The notes under the pieces: model-generated
The model's input: only the letters and a program-made list of their open reading frames with translations
Database searches by the model: none
What the model was told of the DNA's origin: nothing
NCBI GenBank assembly: GCA_964492615.1
Contig: CAZBKZ010000002.1
Coordinates: 1 to 64,000, forward strand
From: JAABTH01 sp964492615
GTDB lineage: Bacteria > Bacillota > Dethiobacteria > DTU022
Length of the DNA: 64,000 nt
Reading direction: 5' to 3'
Position numbers and translations under genes: made by a program
Shown: positions 14,332-23,101 of the stretch, in pieces
How the letters are laid out: every line of letters begins with the position of its first letter
Numbering within the stretch: the stretch's first letter is position 1

Positions 14332-17300
14332 TTGAAACGAAGGGATTTTCTTAAACTTACCGGAGTAACTGGCGCAGGCTTGCTCCTTACCGACCTTGGG
14401 TTTAACGCAGCGCCGGTTGAAGCCGCATCTCAAACGATCAGAATTCACAATTCAGAAGAATTTTATTCTGTTTGTACTTTTTGTTCTTGCGGCTGCGGGA
14501 TGATTTGTAGCGTTAAAGATGGGAAAATGATTAACCTTGAAGGTGACCCTGATCATATCGTCAGTGAGGGGGCCCTCTGCAGTAAGGGGGCAGCTATGGC
14601 GGTAATGCCCAACTCTGATCAACGGATCAGGAACCCTCTCTACAGGGCGCCGCGCAGCAACAAGTGGGAAGAAATCAGCTGGGAAGAAGCTATCGACAAG
14701 GTTGCCAGGAAATTTGTTGAAACCAGGGACGATTACTGGATCAGCGATGAGACTATTGACGGTACCACTTATAAGGTTAACCGCTGCGACGCAGTTAGCT
14801 TCATGGGCGGAGCTCAAAACAATACAGAGGAATCATATCTCCTTTCTAAGATGTCGAGAATTCTGGGCGCCGTGTATGTAGAGCACCAGGCCAGGGTCTG
14901 ACACAGTCCCACGGTCGCCAGTTTAGGCGCCTCATTAGGACGTGGAGCTATGACCAATCACTGGGTTGATTTAAAAAATGCCAAGGTCTTCCTGATCCAG
15001 GGTAGCAATGCTGCCGAGAATCACCCCATGGCAGTAAAATGGATGCTGGAAGCAAAGAAAAAAGGGGCAATCATTATTCATGTCGACCCCCGTTACACCA
15101 GGACCTCATCCATTGCCGATATTCATGCCCAGATTCGTCCGGGTGCGGATATCGCATTTCTAAATTCAATTATTAACTACATTATTACCAATAACCTTTA
15201 TGATGAAGACTTTGTTATTAACCATACCAATGCGCTATTGATTGCCAACGAAGAATTCGATTACCAGGACGGCCTTTTTTCGGGCTATAATGACGGTAAA
15301 TTCAGTTACACCAACCTTTCCTGGGGTTATACCCTTGATGAAGAAAGCAAGCCTATTAAGGCGGAAAGTCTCGATGATCCTCGCTCTGTCTTCAGCAAAG
15401 CCAAGGAATTCTTCAAGCGCTATGATTTTAAGGTGGCTTCCGATATCTGCGGGGTTCCCGAGGAAAAGATCAAGCTAATTGCCGATACCCTGGTTAACAA
15501 TAAGCCTGGAACAATCTGCTACGCCCTGGGGATGACCCAGCATACTACCGGCGTTCAGGGGATTCGTTCTTTCGGTATTCTCCAAATGCTCTTAGGGAAC
15601 CTGGGCAAGCCGGGCAGCGGTGTTAACGCCATGCGTGGTGAGCCCAATGTGCAGGGAGCAACCGATATGGCCATGTTGTTCCATATCATTCCCGGGTACC
15701 TGGCTGTTCCCAACCACGATGTCGTGGATCTTGATACTTGGACTTCGCGGACCGGTACTTTTCGCCGGACTTTTATGACCAGTATTCTCAAAGCGTGGTT
15801 TGGTGACCACGCCCAACCGGAAAATGATTTTTGTTTTAATTGGTTACCGAAAAAGAACGGGCGTGAAAACTACTCACTCTTCAGGATCTTTGAGACAGCC
15901 CTTGATAAAAAGATGAAGTTTCTCTATATCATGGGTCAGAACCCCATGGTTACCAACCCTAACCTGAACCTGGTGCACGAATCACTGGGCAACCTGGATA
16001 TGCTGGTTTCTGTTGACCTCTTTATGACCGAAACCGCCGCTTTCTGGGAAAAACCGGGTGTGGATCCGAGTACGCTTGATACGGAGGTAATTTTCCTCCC
16101 TGCGGCCTCTTTCCTCGAAAAAGAAGGAACCCTGGTTAATTCAGGGCGGATGGTTCAGTGGCGCTATACCGGGATTAAACCGGTCGGCAATTCAAAAACC
16201 GACCTGGAGATCATTGATTTGCTTTTTAACCGCATCCGCGAGCTTTACCAGGGTTCAAGCGACAGCAAGGATGAGCCCATTTTAAAGGCCAACTGGAACT
16301 ACGAAGCAGAAGATTCTCCCTCTTTCTCAGAGGAAGTATTGAAGGAAATCAACGGTTACAATCTGGCCACCGGTGAACTCTTAAAAGGGATTGGCGAACT
16401 TAAGCCTGACGGAACCACTGCCGCGGGGAACTGGCTGTATGCCGGAATCTTCGCCAACAACCAGAACCATTCCAAGCGCAAGGATAACATTAACGATCCC
16501 GGCGGCCTTGGCATCTATCCCGGCTTTGCCTGGACCTGGCCCGGAAACTGTCACGTCTTATATAATCGTGCGTCTTGTGATGCTGAAGGTAAGCCTTATG
16601 ATGAAGCCAATAAGTGTATCTGGTGGGATGAGGAAAAGGGTATGTGGACCGGGTATGACACTCCCGACGTGCCGAACAGGAACGACGGACCCGATACACC
16701 CAACGGCAAAAGACCCTTCCGGATGGCCGGGGAAGGTCTCGCCCGTATTCTTGCCGGGCCCTACCAGGATCCCTTTGCCAATCAGCTTCTGCCCAGGGAT
16801 TCATCAAGCGTCCCTGCCGACGGCCCGCTTCCGGAGCACTATGAACCCTTTGAGAGCCCTACAGAAAACGTTTTGCATCCCAACGTCCCAGTCAACCCCT
16901 GTGTTAAGTATCCCCGAATTCCGGATAAGCAGCCAATCGGTACGGCAGCGGATTACCCCTACGTTCTCTGTACATCAAGCATGGCAGAGCACTGGTGTGC
17001 CGGGACTCAAACCCGTAACATGCCCTGGTTAAACGAACTGCAGCCAGAAACATTTATTGAAATACCGAAAAACCTGGCTGCCGAAAAGGGCATCAAGAAT
17101 GGTGACTGGGTAAAAGTCTGGTCTGCCCGGGGCGAAGTTGAGGCCAAGGCCCAGGTAACCCACCGTATCCATCCCCTTAAAATTAACGGCAAGGAGGTTG
17201 ATGTGGTCTGGATGCCGTATAACTGGGGATACAAGGGCCTTAGTCAGGCTGCCAGCACAAACTATGTGACTATTGATGCAGGCGATCCGAATACCTGGAT

Positions 17301-17343
17301 CCAGGAAACAAAGTGTTGTCTGGTAAACCTGGATAAGGCTTAA
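14332..17343 (+). CDS. fdhA: selenocysteine-containing formate dehydrogenase, catalytic subunit (Tat-exported)
   Basis: The reading frame continues through TGA 14899-14901, which encodes selenocysteine at residue 190, for a total of 1003 residues. After it comes HSPTVASLGASLGRGAMTNH, the standard sequence after the Sec of FdnG-type enzymes. The protein oxidises formate (or reduces CO2) at a bis-MGD Mo/W centre. A [4Fe-4S] site is formed by Cys48, 51, 55 and 83. The N-terminus MKRRDFLKLTG is a twin-arginine signal, so the subunit should act outside the cytoplasmic membrane. The start is TTG after AAAGGAGG. It heads an operon with fdhE, a desulfurase, RnfC/RnfD-like subunits and fdhB. Two operator-like sites lie upstream. 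Confidence 0.95.
14899..14931 (+). promoter_or_regulatory. selenocysteine codon and bacterial SECIS element
   Basis: TGA at 14899-14901 is followed, 11 bases later, by GG (14913-14914), a bulged T (14915), CGCC (14916-14919), loop AGTTTA, then GGCG (14926-14929) and CC (14930-14931). The GG-bulged U-four-pair stem and its distance from the TGA are the same as in E. coli fdhF, where the bulged U contacts SelB. The loop has a G in its second position, as bacterial SECIS elements require. Confidence 0.92.
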
Positions 17344-17365
17344 TCGATTATTGTAGCGCAAATTA

Positions 17366-17424
17366 AGAACCACTGGTTCTGGATGCTGAAGAATATAAAC
17401 CCGTTAGCCTGCCGACAGCAGGCT
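17366..17424 (+). other. two intercistronic hairpins in the fdh operon
   Basis: AGAACC/GGTTCT (17366-17380) and AGCCTGC/GCAGGCT (17406-17424, 5-base loop) lie between fdhA and fdhE. Neither has a T-tract. They may protect the upstream mRNA or lower expression of the accessory genes. Confidence 0.45.
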
Positions 17425-17464
17425 CACGTGAAGCACACCTAAAACTACTCAAAGGCGGTTTAAA

Positions 17465-18343
17465 ATGAGCAACCAGGAATGGAGCAGCTTTGATAAATGG
17501 CTTAAAGAGCATCCTTATTTAAATGAAATAGGAAGCTTCCACAGAGTTTTGTCAAAAGCTATTGAGGGTTTTGATAAAGAGCAATTCAGTAAAGATTTGC
17601 CGGTATCTGACTTAGAAGAAATAAAGCAGGGATACAGTAAGGGTGTACCCTTGCTCAGCTCTTTAACGGAGATCAATATGGTTACTGGAATAGCAGGCAG
17701 CCTGTTTAAAAAAATAGTTAATGCTCTGCTTGAGGCCGATTTACCTTCTAAAACGCTAGAACAGGTTAAAGCCCTTAGAGGTTATATTGAAAAGGTTCCT
17801 GATCTTCCAAGAAGGTTAATAAGGCTGGTTATTAAGGGCAGTAGTGATTCGAAACCTGAAGAGCTTGAATCTGTTTTTAACGATGTAAACGAAGGGTTTG
17901 TTAATTTTCTGGCCTGGTCCTCCTTATCTGCAATCCTTGAGCCTTTGAGAGAAGTAACTGGTGAGTTGCTGGAAGAGAAACCCTGGAGGAAGGGTTACTG
18001 TCCTTTGTGTGGGCATTTGCCGGCGATGGGCCAGCTAATAAGAACAAAAAGAGGGCGGGAACGGGAATTGATCTGCGGATGCTGCAAAATGAAATGGACC
18101 TATCGGCGCATTGGCTGTCCCTACTGCGGAAACGAAAATGTCAATACGCTGAAACTGATTGAATTTGTTGAAATGCCCGAAATGCGCCTGGATACATGTG
18201 AAGAGTGCAAGGCTTATGTAAAGACATACATAAATCAGGGTAATGAACAGGTTGCCCTCGCAGATTGGTCTACCTTACACCTTGATCTTATCGGAAAAAA
18301 TAAAGGATTTCAGAGGGTTGATGAGTTTTTCTATGAACTTTAA
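17465..18343 (+). CDS. fdhE: formate dehydrogenase accessory protein FdhE
   Basis: This 292-residue protein is the cytoplasmic chaperone needed for active exported formate dehydrogenases. The C-terminal half has the FdhE rubredoxin-like cysteine pattern: CPLCGHLPAMGQ (about 179-190), CGCCKMKW, GCPYCGN and DTCEECKAY. The N-terminal half is helical. It follows fdhA by 121 bases and overlaps the next gene by 23 bases. FdhE in other bacteria interacts with Tat-exported FdhA; its presence fits the twin-arginine signal of FdhA here. Confidence 0.9.
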   Translation: MSNQEWSSFDKWLKEHPYLNEIGSFHRVLSKAIEGFDKEQFSKDLPVSDLEEIKQGYSKGVPLLSSLTEINMVTGIAGSLFKKIVNALLEADLPSKTLEQVKALRGYIEKVPDLPRRLIRLVIKGSSDSKPEELESVFNDVNEGFVNFLAWSSLSAILEPLREVTGELLEEKPWRKGYCPLCGHLPAMGQLIRTKRGRERELICGCCKMKWTYRRIGCPYCGNENVNTLKLIEFVEMPEMRLDTCEECKAYVKTYINQGNEQVALADWSTLHLDLIGKNKGFQRVDEFFYEL

Positions 18344-19532
18344 TCAAAATATATATTTGGATAATGCTGCTACTGGCTTTCCTAGGCCTGCAATCGTAAC
18401 CGATTCAGTTAGTTGCTGGATGCTCGAAGAAGGCGGTTCTCCCGGTCGCGGTCATCATTTTCTGTCTCGCCGGGCCGGTGATCAGGTGTCAAAGATTCGC
18501 CGGCAGGTAGCCCGTTTTTTTGGGGTTAATGAAGAGTTCAGGGTTGCTTTTACCTTTGGTGCAACTGATGCATTGAACATGGCGATTAAAGGAATCCTGC
18601 GAAAGGACGATCACGTTATTATCTCTGGAATGGAGCATAATTCTGTACTACGGCCTCTGCGCCATCTGGAAGCTGAAGGTTTAATCAGTATTGATGTTAT
18701 ATCCTGTAATGAAGAAGGCTATCTGGTTGAAAATTTAATTTGGGAAGCCTTTCATGAAAAAACAAAATTAATAGTTATTAACCACGCTTCAAATGTAACA
18801 GGCAGTATACAGGCTGTTGCTGAGATAGGGGCGGAAATCCGTCGTCGGGGAGCATATTTGCTGCTTGATGCAGCCCAGTCAACTGGAAATATTCCGATCA
18901 AAATTGGTGAACTGAATGCTGATATGATAGTTTTTGCCGGGCACAAGGGGCTTTTTGCCCTCCCTGGGGTAGGCGGTATGATTATTGGTGAGCGGATCAA
19001 TCAACTAAATACATGGCGACAGGGAGGAACCGGCTATAATTCAAAATCGGAGACTCAGCCACTTAATTGGCCGGAAGCATTTGAAGCCGGAACAATGAAT
19101 ATGCCAGGTATAATATCACTTGGTAAAGGGATAGAATATATTGAGGAACAAGGCCTGGAAGCAATTGCAAGCCAGAAGATGGCTCATCTAAAATACCTGT
19201 GGGATACCTTATCGGAAATTGAAGGAATAAAGTTATACGGACCTAATCCGGAAAAGCCCAGGGTAGCGGTTCTCTCATTAAATATAACAGACTGGGAACC
19301 TGACGATGTTGCAGAAATATTGCAGCATAACTATAAGGTTCAGGTTCGTTCCGGGCTGCACTGTGCGCCGCTGGCCCATAATACCCTGGGTACAATGCCC
19401 AATGGTTCAGTCAGAATCAGTCCCGGGTATTTTACTAAGCAGGAAGACCTGGATACGGTTGTGCAGGCGATTAAGAATATGGCTTTAAGCAGAGTCGGCT
19501 GGAATCTTTTCAATGAAGCCCCGGCTAATTAA
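18321..19532 (+). CDS. cysteine desulfurase family aminotransferase class V (EF2568-type)
   Basis: This PLP enzyme of 403 residues resembles the TIGR01977/EF2568 clade: a short N-terminus going straight into IYLDNAATGFPRP, a Schiff-base lysine in FAGHKGLF, and a C-terminal cysteine in RSGLHCAPLAH. It probably takes sulfur from cysteine or selenium from selenocysteine. Start codons at 18321 and 18333 are both possible and both overlap fdhE; a more upstream ATG (18243) would overlap it by 101 bases and add a non-homologous extension. Within the fdh operon it may supply the sulfur that FdhD-type proteins load on the Mo centre, or selenium for the Sec residue. The family is formally uncharacterised. 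Confidence 0.85.
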   Translation: MSFSMNFNQNIYLDNAATGFPRPAIVTDSVSCWMLEEGGSPGRGHHFLSRRAGDQVSKIRRQVARFFGVNEEFRVAFTFGATDALNMAIKGILRKDDHVIISGMEHNSVLRPLRHLEAEGLISIDVISCNEEGYLVENLIWEAFHEKTKLIVINHASNVTGSIQAVAEIGAEIRRRGAYLLLDAAQSTGNIPIKIGELNADMIVFAGHKGLFALPGVGGMIIGERINQLNTWRQGGTGYNSKSETQPLNWPEAFEAGTMNMPGIISLGKGIEYIEEQGLEAIASQKMAHLKYLWDTLSEIEGIKLYGPNPEKPRVAVLSLNITDWEPDDVAEILQHNYKVQVRSGLHCAPLAHNTLGTMPNGSVRISPGYFTKQEDLDTVVQAIKNMALSRVGWNLFNEAPAN

Positions 19533-19667
19533 TTTGGGGTTTTGAACCGGGGAACAGGGCTTTGCGGAGATATTGTATCTTGTCAGGTGGTGATTTTACA
19601 GATCTGCTAGTCTTAGTATTGCCATATGCTGGTATAAACCAAGTAAAGTAAATGGTGGTGATAATTA

Positions 19668-21035
19668 GTGACATTAACATTTGATAGAGGGGTATTTCTG
19701 CCCCATTATAAGGAATCAACTGAAAATGAGCCTATAGAATCAATTTCTATGCCGGAAGAGATTGTAATGCCAATGAGTCAGCATGTCGGGGCACCATGTA
19801 ACCCTACCGTCAGCGTTGGCGATCAAGTGAATATTGGGCAGAAAATCGGAGAAAGCCTTACCATGATTAGCGCGCCAATTCATTCAAGTGTGGATGGTGT
19901 TGTAACATCTATCGAACTGCGACCATATTTTACCGGAAGTAAGGTTAACAGTGTTGTTATCAAGCCTGATGAAAATCAAAGTGATTTTAATAAAAAGGAA
20001 AATGATATCGGTAAGTTGGATCGGGAAAAAATTGTAGAGATGATCAAAGAAGCGGGAATTGTAGGTATGGGAGGAGCTGCCTTCCCTACCCATGTTAAGC
20101 TGAACCCGCCAAAAGAGATTGACCGGGTTATTATTAACGCCTGTGAATGTGAACCTTACTTAACATGCGATCATAGGATGCTTGTCGAGATGACTGAAAA
20201 GTGTGTAGAAGGAGCTAAAATAATTGCAAAAGTTGTCGGGGCTCGTCAGATAATATTTGGCATTGAAACCAACAAGCCTGATGCGGCAGAAAAAATTAGC
20301 AGCACTATTTTTAAGGATGATGATATTTCCGTTGCTATGCTCGATGTTAAGTACCCGCAGGGCGCCGAGAAACAGTTAATAAAAGCAACGGTTAATCGTG
20401 AAGTTCCACCCGGGAAGCTACCTTTTGAGGTAGGGGTTGTTGTTCACAATGTAGCTACCTGTATTGCCATCTATGAAGCAGTCCGGTATGAAAAGCCTCT
20501 TTATGAGAGAGTTTTAACTGTTACTGGCGACGGAATTGCCAAATCTGCAAATGTTAAAGCCCTGATTGGCACACCAATTGGACATATTATCCATGAGTGT
20601 GGAGGGTTTAAAGGTATTGTCAGTGGTGAAGTGAAAATTGATACCAGCGATGTCCGTTATCCTGTATATGCTCCGCCGGAAGCCAAGGCCAAGGTTATTA
20701 TGGGTGGACCCATGACCGGTTTTGCCCAGCAGAGCCTTGATGTCCCTATAGTGAAAGGGACGGGAGGCATCCTGATCTTCACTCCGGAGATGATTAATGC
20801 CAGTGAATACCTGGCCTGTGTTCGCTGTTCCAACTGTGTTCAGCACTGCCCGATGGGGCTTTATCCAAACTATATAGGGACATATGCCGAAACAGGACGC
20901 TACAACCATTCAATCGATTGGGGAGCTTTAGATTGCTTTGAGTGTGGTGTCTGTGTGTATGTTTGCCCATCGAACAGGCCCATCGTCAGGTTTGTCAGGG
21001 AAGTGAAACAGTTTGCGGCGCGAAAAGCGGATTAA
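19668..21035 (+). CDS. rnfC: RnfC-like electron-transfer subunit
   Basis: The 455-residue protein follows the RnfC plan: an N-terminal barrel-sandwich segment, an FMN/NADH-binding Nqo1-like domain (GIVGMGGAAFPTHVK, about 130-144; NACECEPY, about 158-164), a SLBB-like part, and two [4Fe-4S] motifs at Cys384/387/390/394 and Cys423/426/429/433. In classical Rnf this subunit sits in the cytoplasm and handles NADH. It starts with GTG. RnfG, E, A and B are not nearby; only RnfD follows, inside a formate dehydrogenase operon. It therefore may link formate chemistry to NAD(H) rather than belong to a complete Rnf pump. Confidence 0.88.
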   Translation: MTLTFDRGVFLPHYKESTENEPIESISMPEEIVMPMSQHVGAPCNPTVSVGDQVNIGQKIGESLTMISAPIHSSVDGVVTSIELRPYFTGSKVNSVVIKPDENQSDFNKKENDIGKLDREKIVEMIKEAGIVGMGGAAFPTHVKLNPPKEIDRVIINACECEPYLTCDHRMLVEMTEKCVEGAKIIAKVVGARQIIFGIETNKPDAAEKISSTIFKDDDISVAMLDVKYPQGAEKQLIKATVNREVPPGKLPFEVGVVVHNVATCIAIYEAVRYEKPLYERVLTVTGDGIAKSANVKALIGTPIGHIIHECGGFKGIVSGEVKIDTSDVRYPVYAPPEAKAKVIMGGPMTGFAQQSLDVPIVKGTGGILIFTPEMINASEYLACVRCSNCVQHCPMGLYPNYIGTYAETGRYNHSIDWGALDCFECGVCVYVCPSNRPIVRFVREVKQFAARKAD

Positions 21036-21094
21036 TACTTGAGAACTTTTAAGCGCAGCTAAGATAAAAGAATACAAAGGAGGGATTTTCTAAG

Positions 21095-22090
21095 GTGAAT
21101 AATCAGCTCAGGTTAACGGTAACACCATCTCCGCACCTGCATTCAAAAGAATCAGTATCGAATGCAATGCGCGATGTATTTATTGCATTAATTCCGATCA
21201 CTCTTGTATCTGTCTATATATACAAGTCATATGCTCTCCTGTTGATCGGTGTTTGCCTGGCCATGGCGGCATTGACGGAATTGCTTTTCCGTAAAATCAG
21301 GAGACAACGAGCTACGCTAAACGACGGAAGCGCCATGGTTACCGGTCTGTTGGTCGCGCTATGTTTTTCACCTGGTACAGCCTGGTGGACGGCAGCACTC
21401 GCAGTGTTCATCGGTATTGGCCTGGCCAAGGAGTTGATGGGTGGCTTGGGATGGAATCGTTATAACCCTGCATTATTCGGACGCCTTTCAGTTATTCTGC
21501 TGATACCGATATTCCACCAGGTTACATATGTTTTTTCTCCTCTTAAGCAGGATTTCGGCAGTGTTGATGTTTTAACACAAGCTACTCCATTGGCCCTGAT
21601 GATCCAGGGTTCAGGTTATCCTAGCTTGCTCCAGATGTTTTTAGCCCACCAGGGCGGTTCGCTCGGTGAGACATCTGCGCTGGCGCTCTTAATCGGTGGC
21701 CTCTACTTGCTTTACAAGAAACATATAACCTGGCATACGCCTTTATCGGTTATTGCCGCAGTGGTGGTAATGGCCCTGCTTTTTGGAACAAACTTACTTG
21801 GCGCCGGGGCACCGCTTTATCACCTATTAGGCGGAGGAGTATTATTGGGGGCTTTCTTCATGGCAACCGACTGGGTAACCAGCCCTATTACTCCTACAGG
21901 CAAAATTATTTTTGGGGCATCTATTGGGATCCTCTTAATGGTTTTCCGCCTCTTTCTTGCGCCAACTGAAGGGATGGCATTTTCTATTCTAATAATGAAC
22001 GCATTTGTCCCATTAATTGACCGTTATACTAAGCGGCTAAAGTTTGGCGAGATTAAAAAATCTGCTACTGAAACTGTTATGGGAACGTAG
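21095..22090 (+). CDS. rnfD: RnfD-like membrane flavoprotein subunit
   Basis: The 331-residue protein is strongly hydrophobic, with about nine membrane segments, and has RnfD hallmarks: DGSAMVTGLLVALCFSPG (77-94), WNRYNPALFGR (120-130) and QATPLA with Thr164 where RnfD carries covalently bound FMN. It starts with GTG after GGAGGG. It lies 59 bases behind the RnfC-like gene and 12 bases before the Fe-S subunit, so all three are translated together. As the only membrane-spanning flavoprotein of the operon it is the natural route for electrons across the membrane. Confidence 0.87.
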   Translation: MNNQLRLTVTPSPHLHSKESVSNAMRDVFIALIPITLVSVYIYKSYALLLIGVCLAMAALTELLFRKIRRQRATLNDGSAMVTGLLVALCFSPGTAWWTAALAVFIGIGLAKELMGGLGWNRYNPALFGRLSVILLIPIFHQVTYVFSPLKQDFGSVDVLTQATPLALMIQGSGYPSLLQMFLAHQGGSLGETSALALLIGGLYLLYKKHITWHTPLSVIAAVVVMALLFGTNLLGAGAPLYHLLGGGVLLGAFFMATDWVTSPITPTGKIIFGASIGILLMVFRLFLAPTEGMAFSILIMNAFVPLIDRYTKRLKFGEIKKSATETVMGT

Positions 22091-22102
22091 GGGGGGTAAA
22101 CC

Positions 22103-22891
22103 ATGACAAAATCAATGTTAATAGACATTTCCAAGTGTATGGGTTGTCGCGGCTGCCAGGTAGCCTGCAAGCAGTGGAACCAACTGCCAGCTGAAAATAC
22201 CCGTAATACAGGGACTTATGAAAACCCACCTCGTTTTTCTGCTCATACATGGACTAAAATTGGTTTCCAGGAATATACAACTGAAGAAGGAATGGACACC
22301 TGGATTTTTACCAAACTGGGATGTATGCATTGCAGTGATGCAGCTTGCATAAAAGCCTGCCCGGCAGGTGCAATAAGTCATACTGAATTTGGCACGGTTA
22401 GAATTGATGAAAAGAGGTGTATCGGGTGTAACTACTGCATAGCCAACTGTACATTTAATGTAGTTGGATTTGATCAGGCAGCAAATCTGGCTAAAAAATG
22501 CACCTTTTGTTATGATCGAATCTCTGCCGGTGAAATACCGGCCTGTGCCAAGACTTGTCCAACCGGGGCAATCATGTACGGTGATCGTAGTGATATGATC
22601 AGTTTAGCACAGGAGCGTTTAGCTGAACTGAAAAGAGGTGCTTTCCCCCGGGCTGAAATTTATGGGCTTAAAGAACTGGACGGTTTGGGCATGATGTACA
22701 TTTTGCCTGAAGGTAAAAGTAGTGCAATGGCAAAATATGCTCTTCCGGAGAACCCGAGAGTGCCGCTTTCAACTGAAGTTTGGAATTACATCTTCAAACC
22801 TGTTCGGATCATCCTGGTTGCTGCACTTGGTTTTGCTTTATGGATTAACCGGAGTGAATCGAAAAAGGAACAAACAGAAAAGAGCGCTTAG
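22103..22891 (+). CDS. fdhB: formate dehydrogenase iron-sulfur subunit (four 4Fe-4S clusters, membrane anchor)
   Basis: This 262-residue protein has the FdnH/HybA-like four-cluster arrangement: CMGCRGCQVACKQWN (12-26), LGCMHCSDAACIKACP, RCIGCNYCIANC and KCTFCYDRISAGEIPACAKTCP. A single hydrophobic helix at about 236-250 followed by a charged tail anchors it, as in FdnH. It has no Tat signal of its own and would be exported with FdhA. It lies 12 bases after rnfD. No cytochrome b (FdnI) gene is present, which leaves RnfD as the candidate membrane partner. Confidence 0.9.
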   Translation: MTKSMLIDISKCMGCRGCQVACKQWNQLPAENTRNTGTYENPPRFSAHTWTKIGFQEYTTEEGMDTWIFTKLGCMHCSDAACIKACPAGAISHTEFGTVRIDEKRCIGCNYCIANCTFNVVGFDQAANLAKKCTFCYDRISAGEIPACAKTCPTGAIMYGDRSDMISLAQERLAELKRGAFPRAEIYGLKELDGLGMMYILPEGKSSAMAKYALPENPRVPLSTEVWNYIFKPVRIILVAALGFALWINRSESKKEQTEKSA

Positions 22892-22943
22892 AAAACCTTA
22901 GTGTGGGCAATAGCCCCGGGGTTTTGTTCAATAATATGTTATG

Positions 22944-22980
22944 CAACTAATATTTTCTGTTTATGAAGAAATATTAGTTG
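22944..22980. repeat. 12-base perfect inverted repeat
   Basis: Arms CAACTAATATTT (22944-22955) and AAATATTAGTTG (22969-22980) are exact reverse complements around 13 bases. It stands between fdhB and the terminator at 23042. There is no T-tract directly after it. It could be a second terminator-like or mRNA-end hairpin of the fdh operon, or a protein-binding site for the moeA gene downstream. Confidence 0.5.
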
Positions 22981-23041
22981 ATCGGTTGCTGCACCGTTCA
23001 ACTTTTATTTGATTAACTGCATCAGTTAATCCATCTCAATT

Positions 23042-23067
23042 GGCGGGGTGATAACCCCGCCCCTTTT
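23042..23067 (+). terminator. intrinsic terminator of the fdh operon
   Basis: GGCGGGGT, loop GATA, ACCCCGCC, then CTTTTT. This is a strong GC-rich rho-independent terminator that separates the fdh operon from moeA. It lies only 35 bases before the moeA start, so it could also work as an attenuator in a moeA leader. Confidence 0.85.
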
Positions 23068-23101
23068 TAAAAATATCGTTCGGCAAAAATGAGGGATAAC
23101 T

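Noticed and set aside
16391..17032. 213-codon open frame on the plus strand in another frame of fdhA
   Set aside because: Proline/threonine-rich shadow of the fdhA codon pattern, without a ribosome site.
14950..17343. Separate gene starting with MTNHWVDL
   Set aside because: It is in the same frame as the preceding 189 codons, and TGA 14899 has a perfect SECIS and conserved FDH sequence across it; this is one selenoprotein gene.
18243..18320. Longer N-terminus for the desulfurase
   Set aside because: It would overlap fdhE by 101 bases and add residues before IYLDNAATG, where this clade is known to be short.
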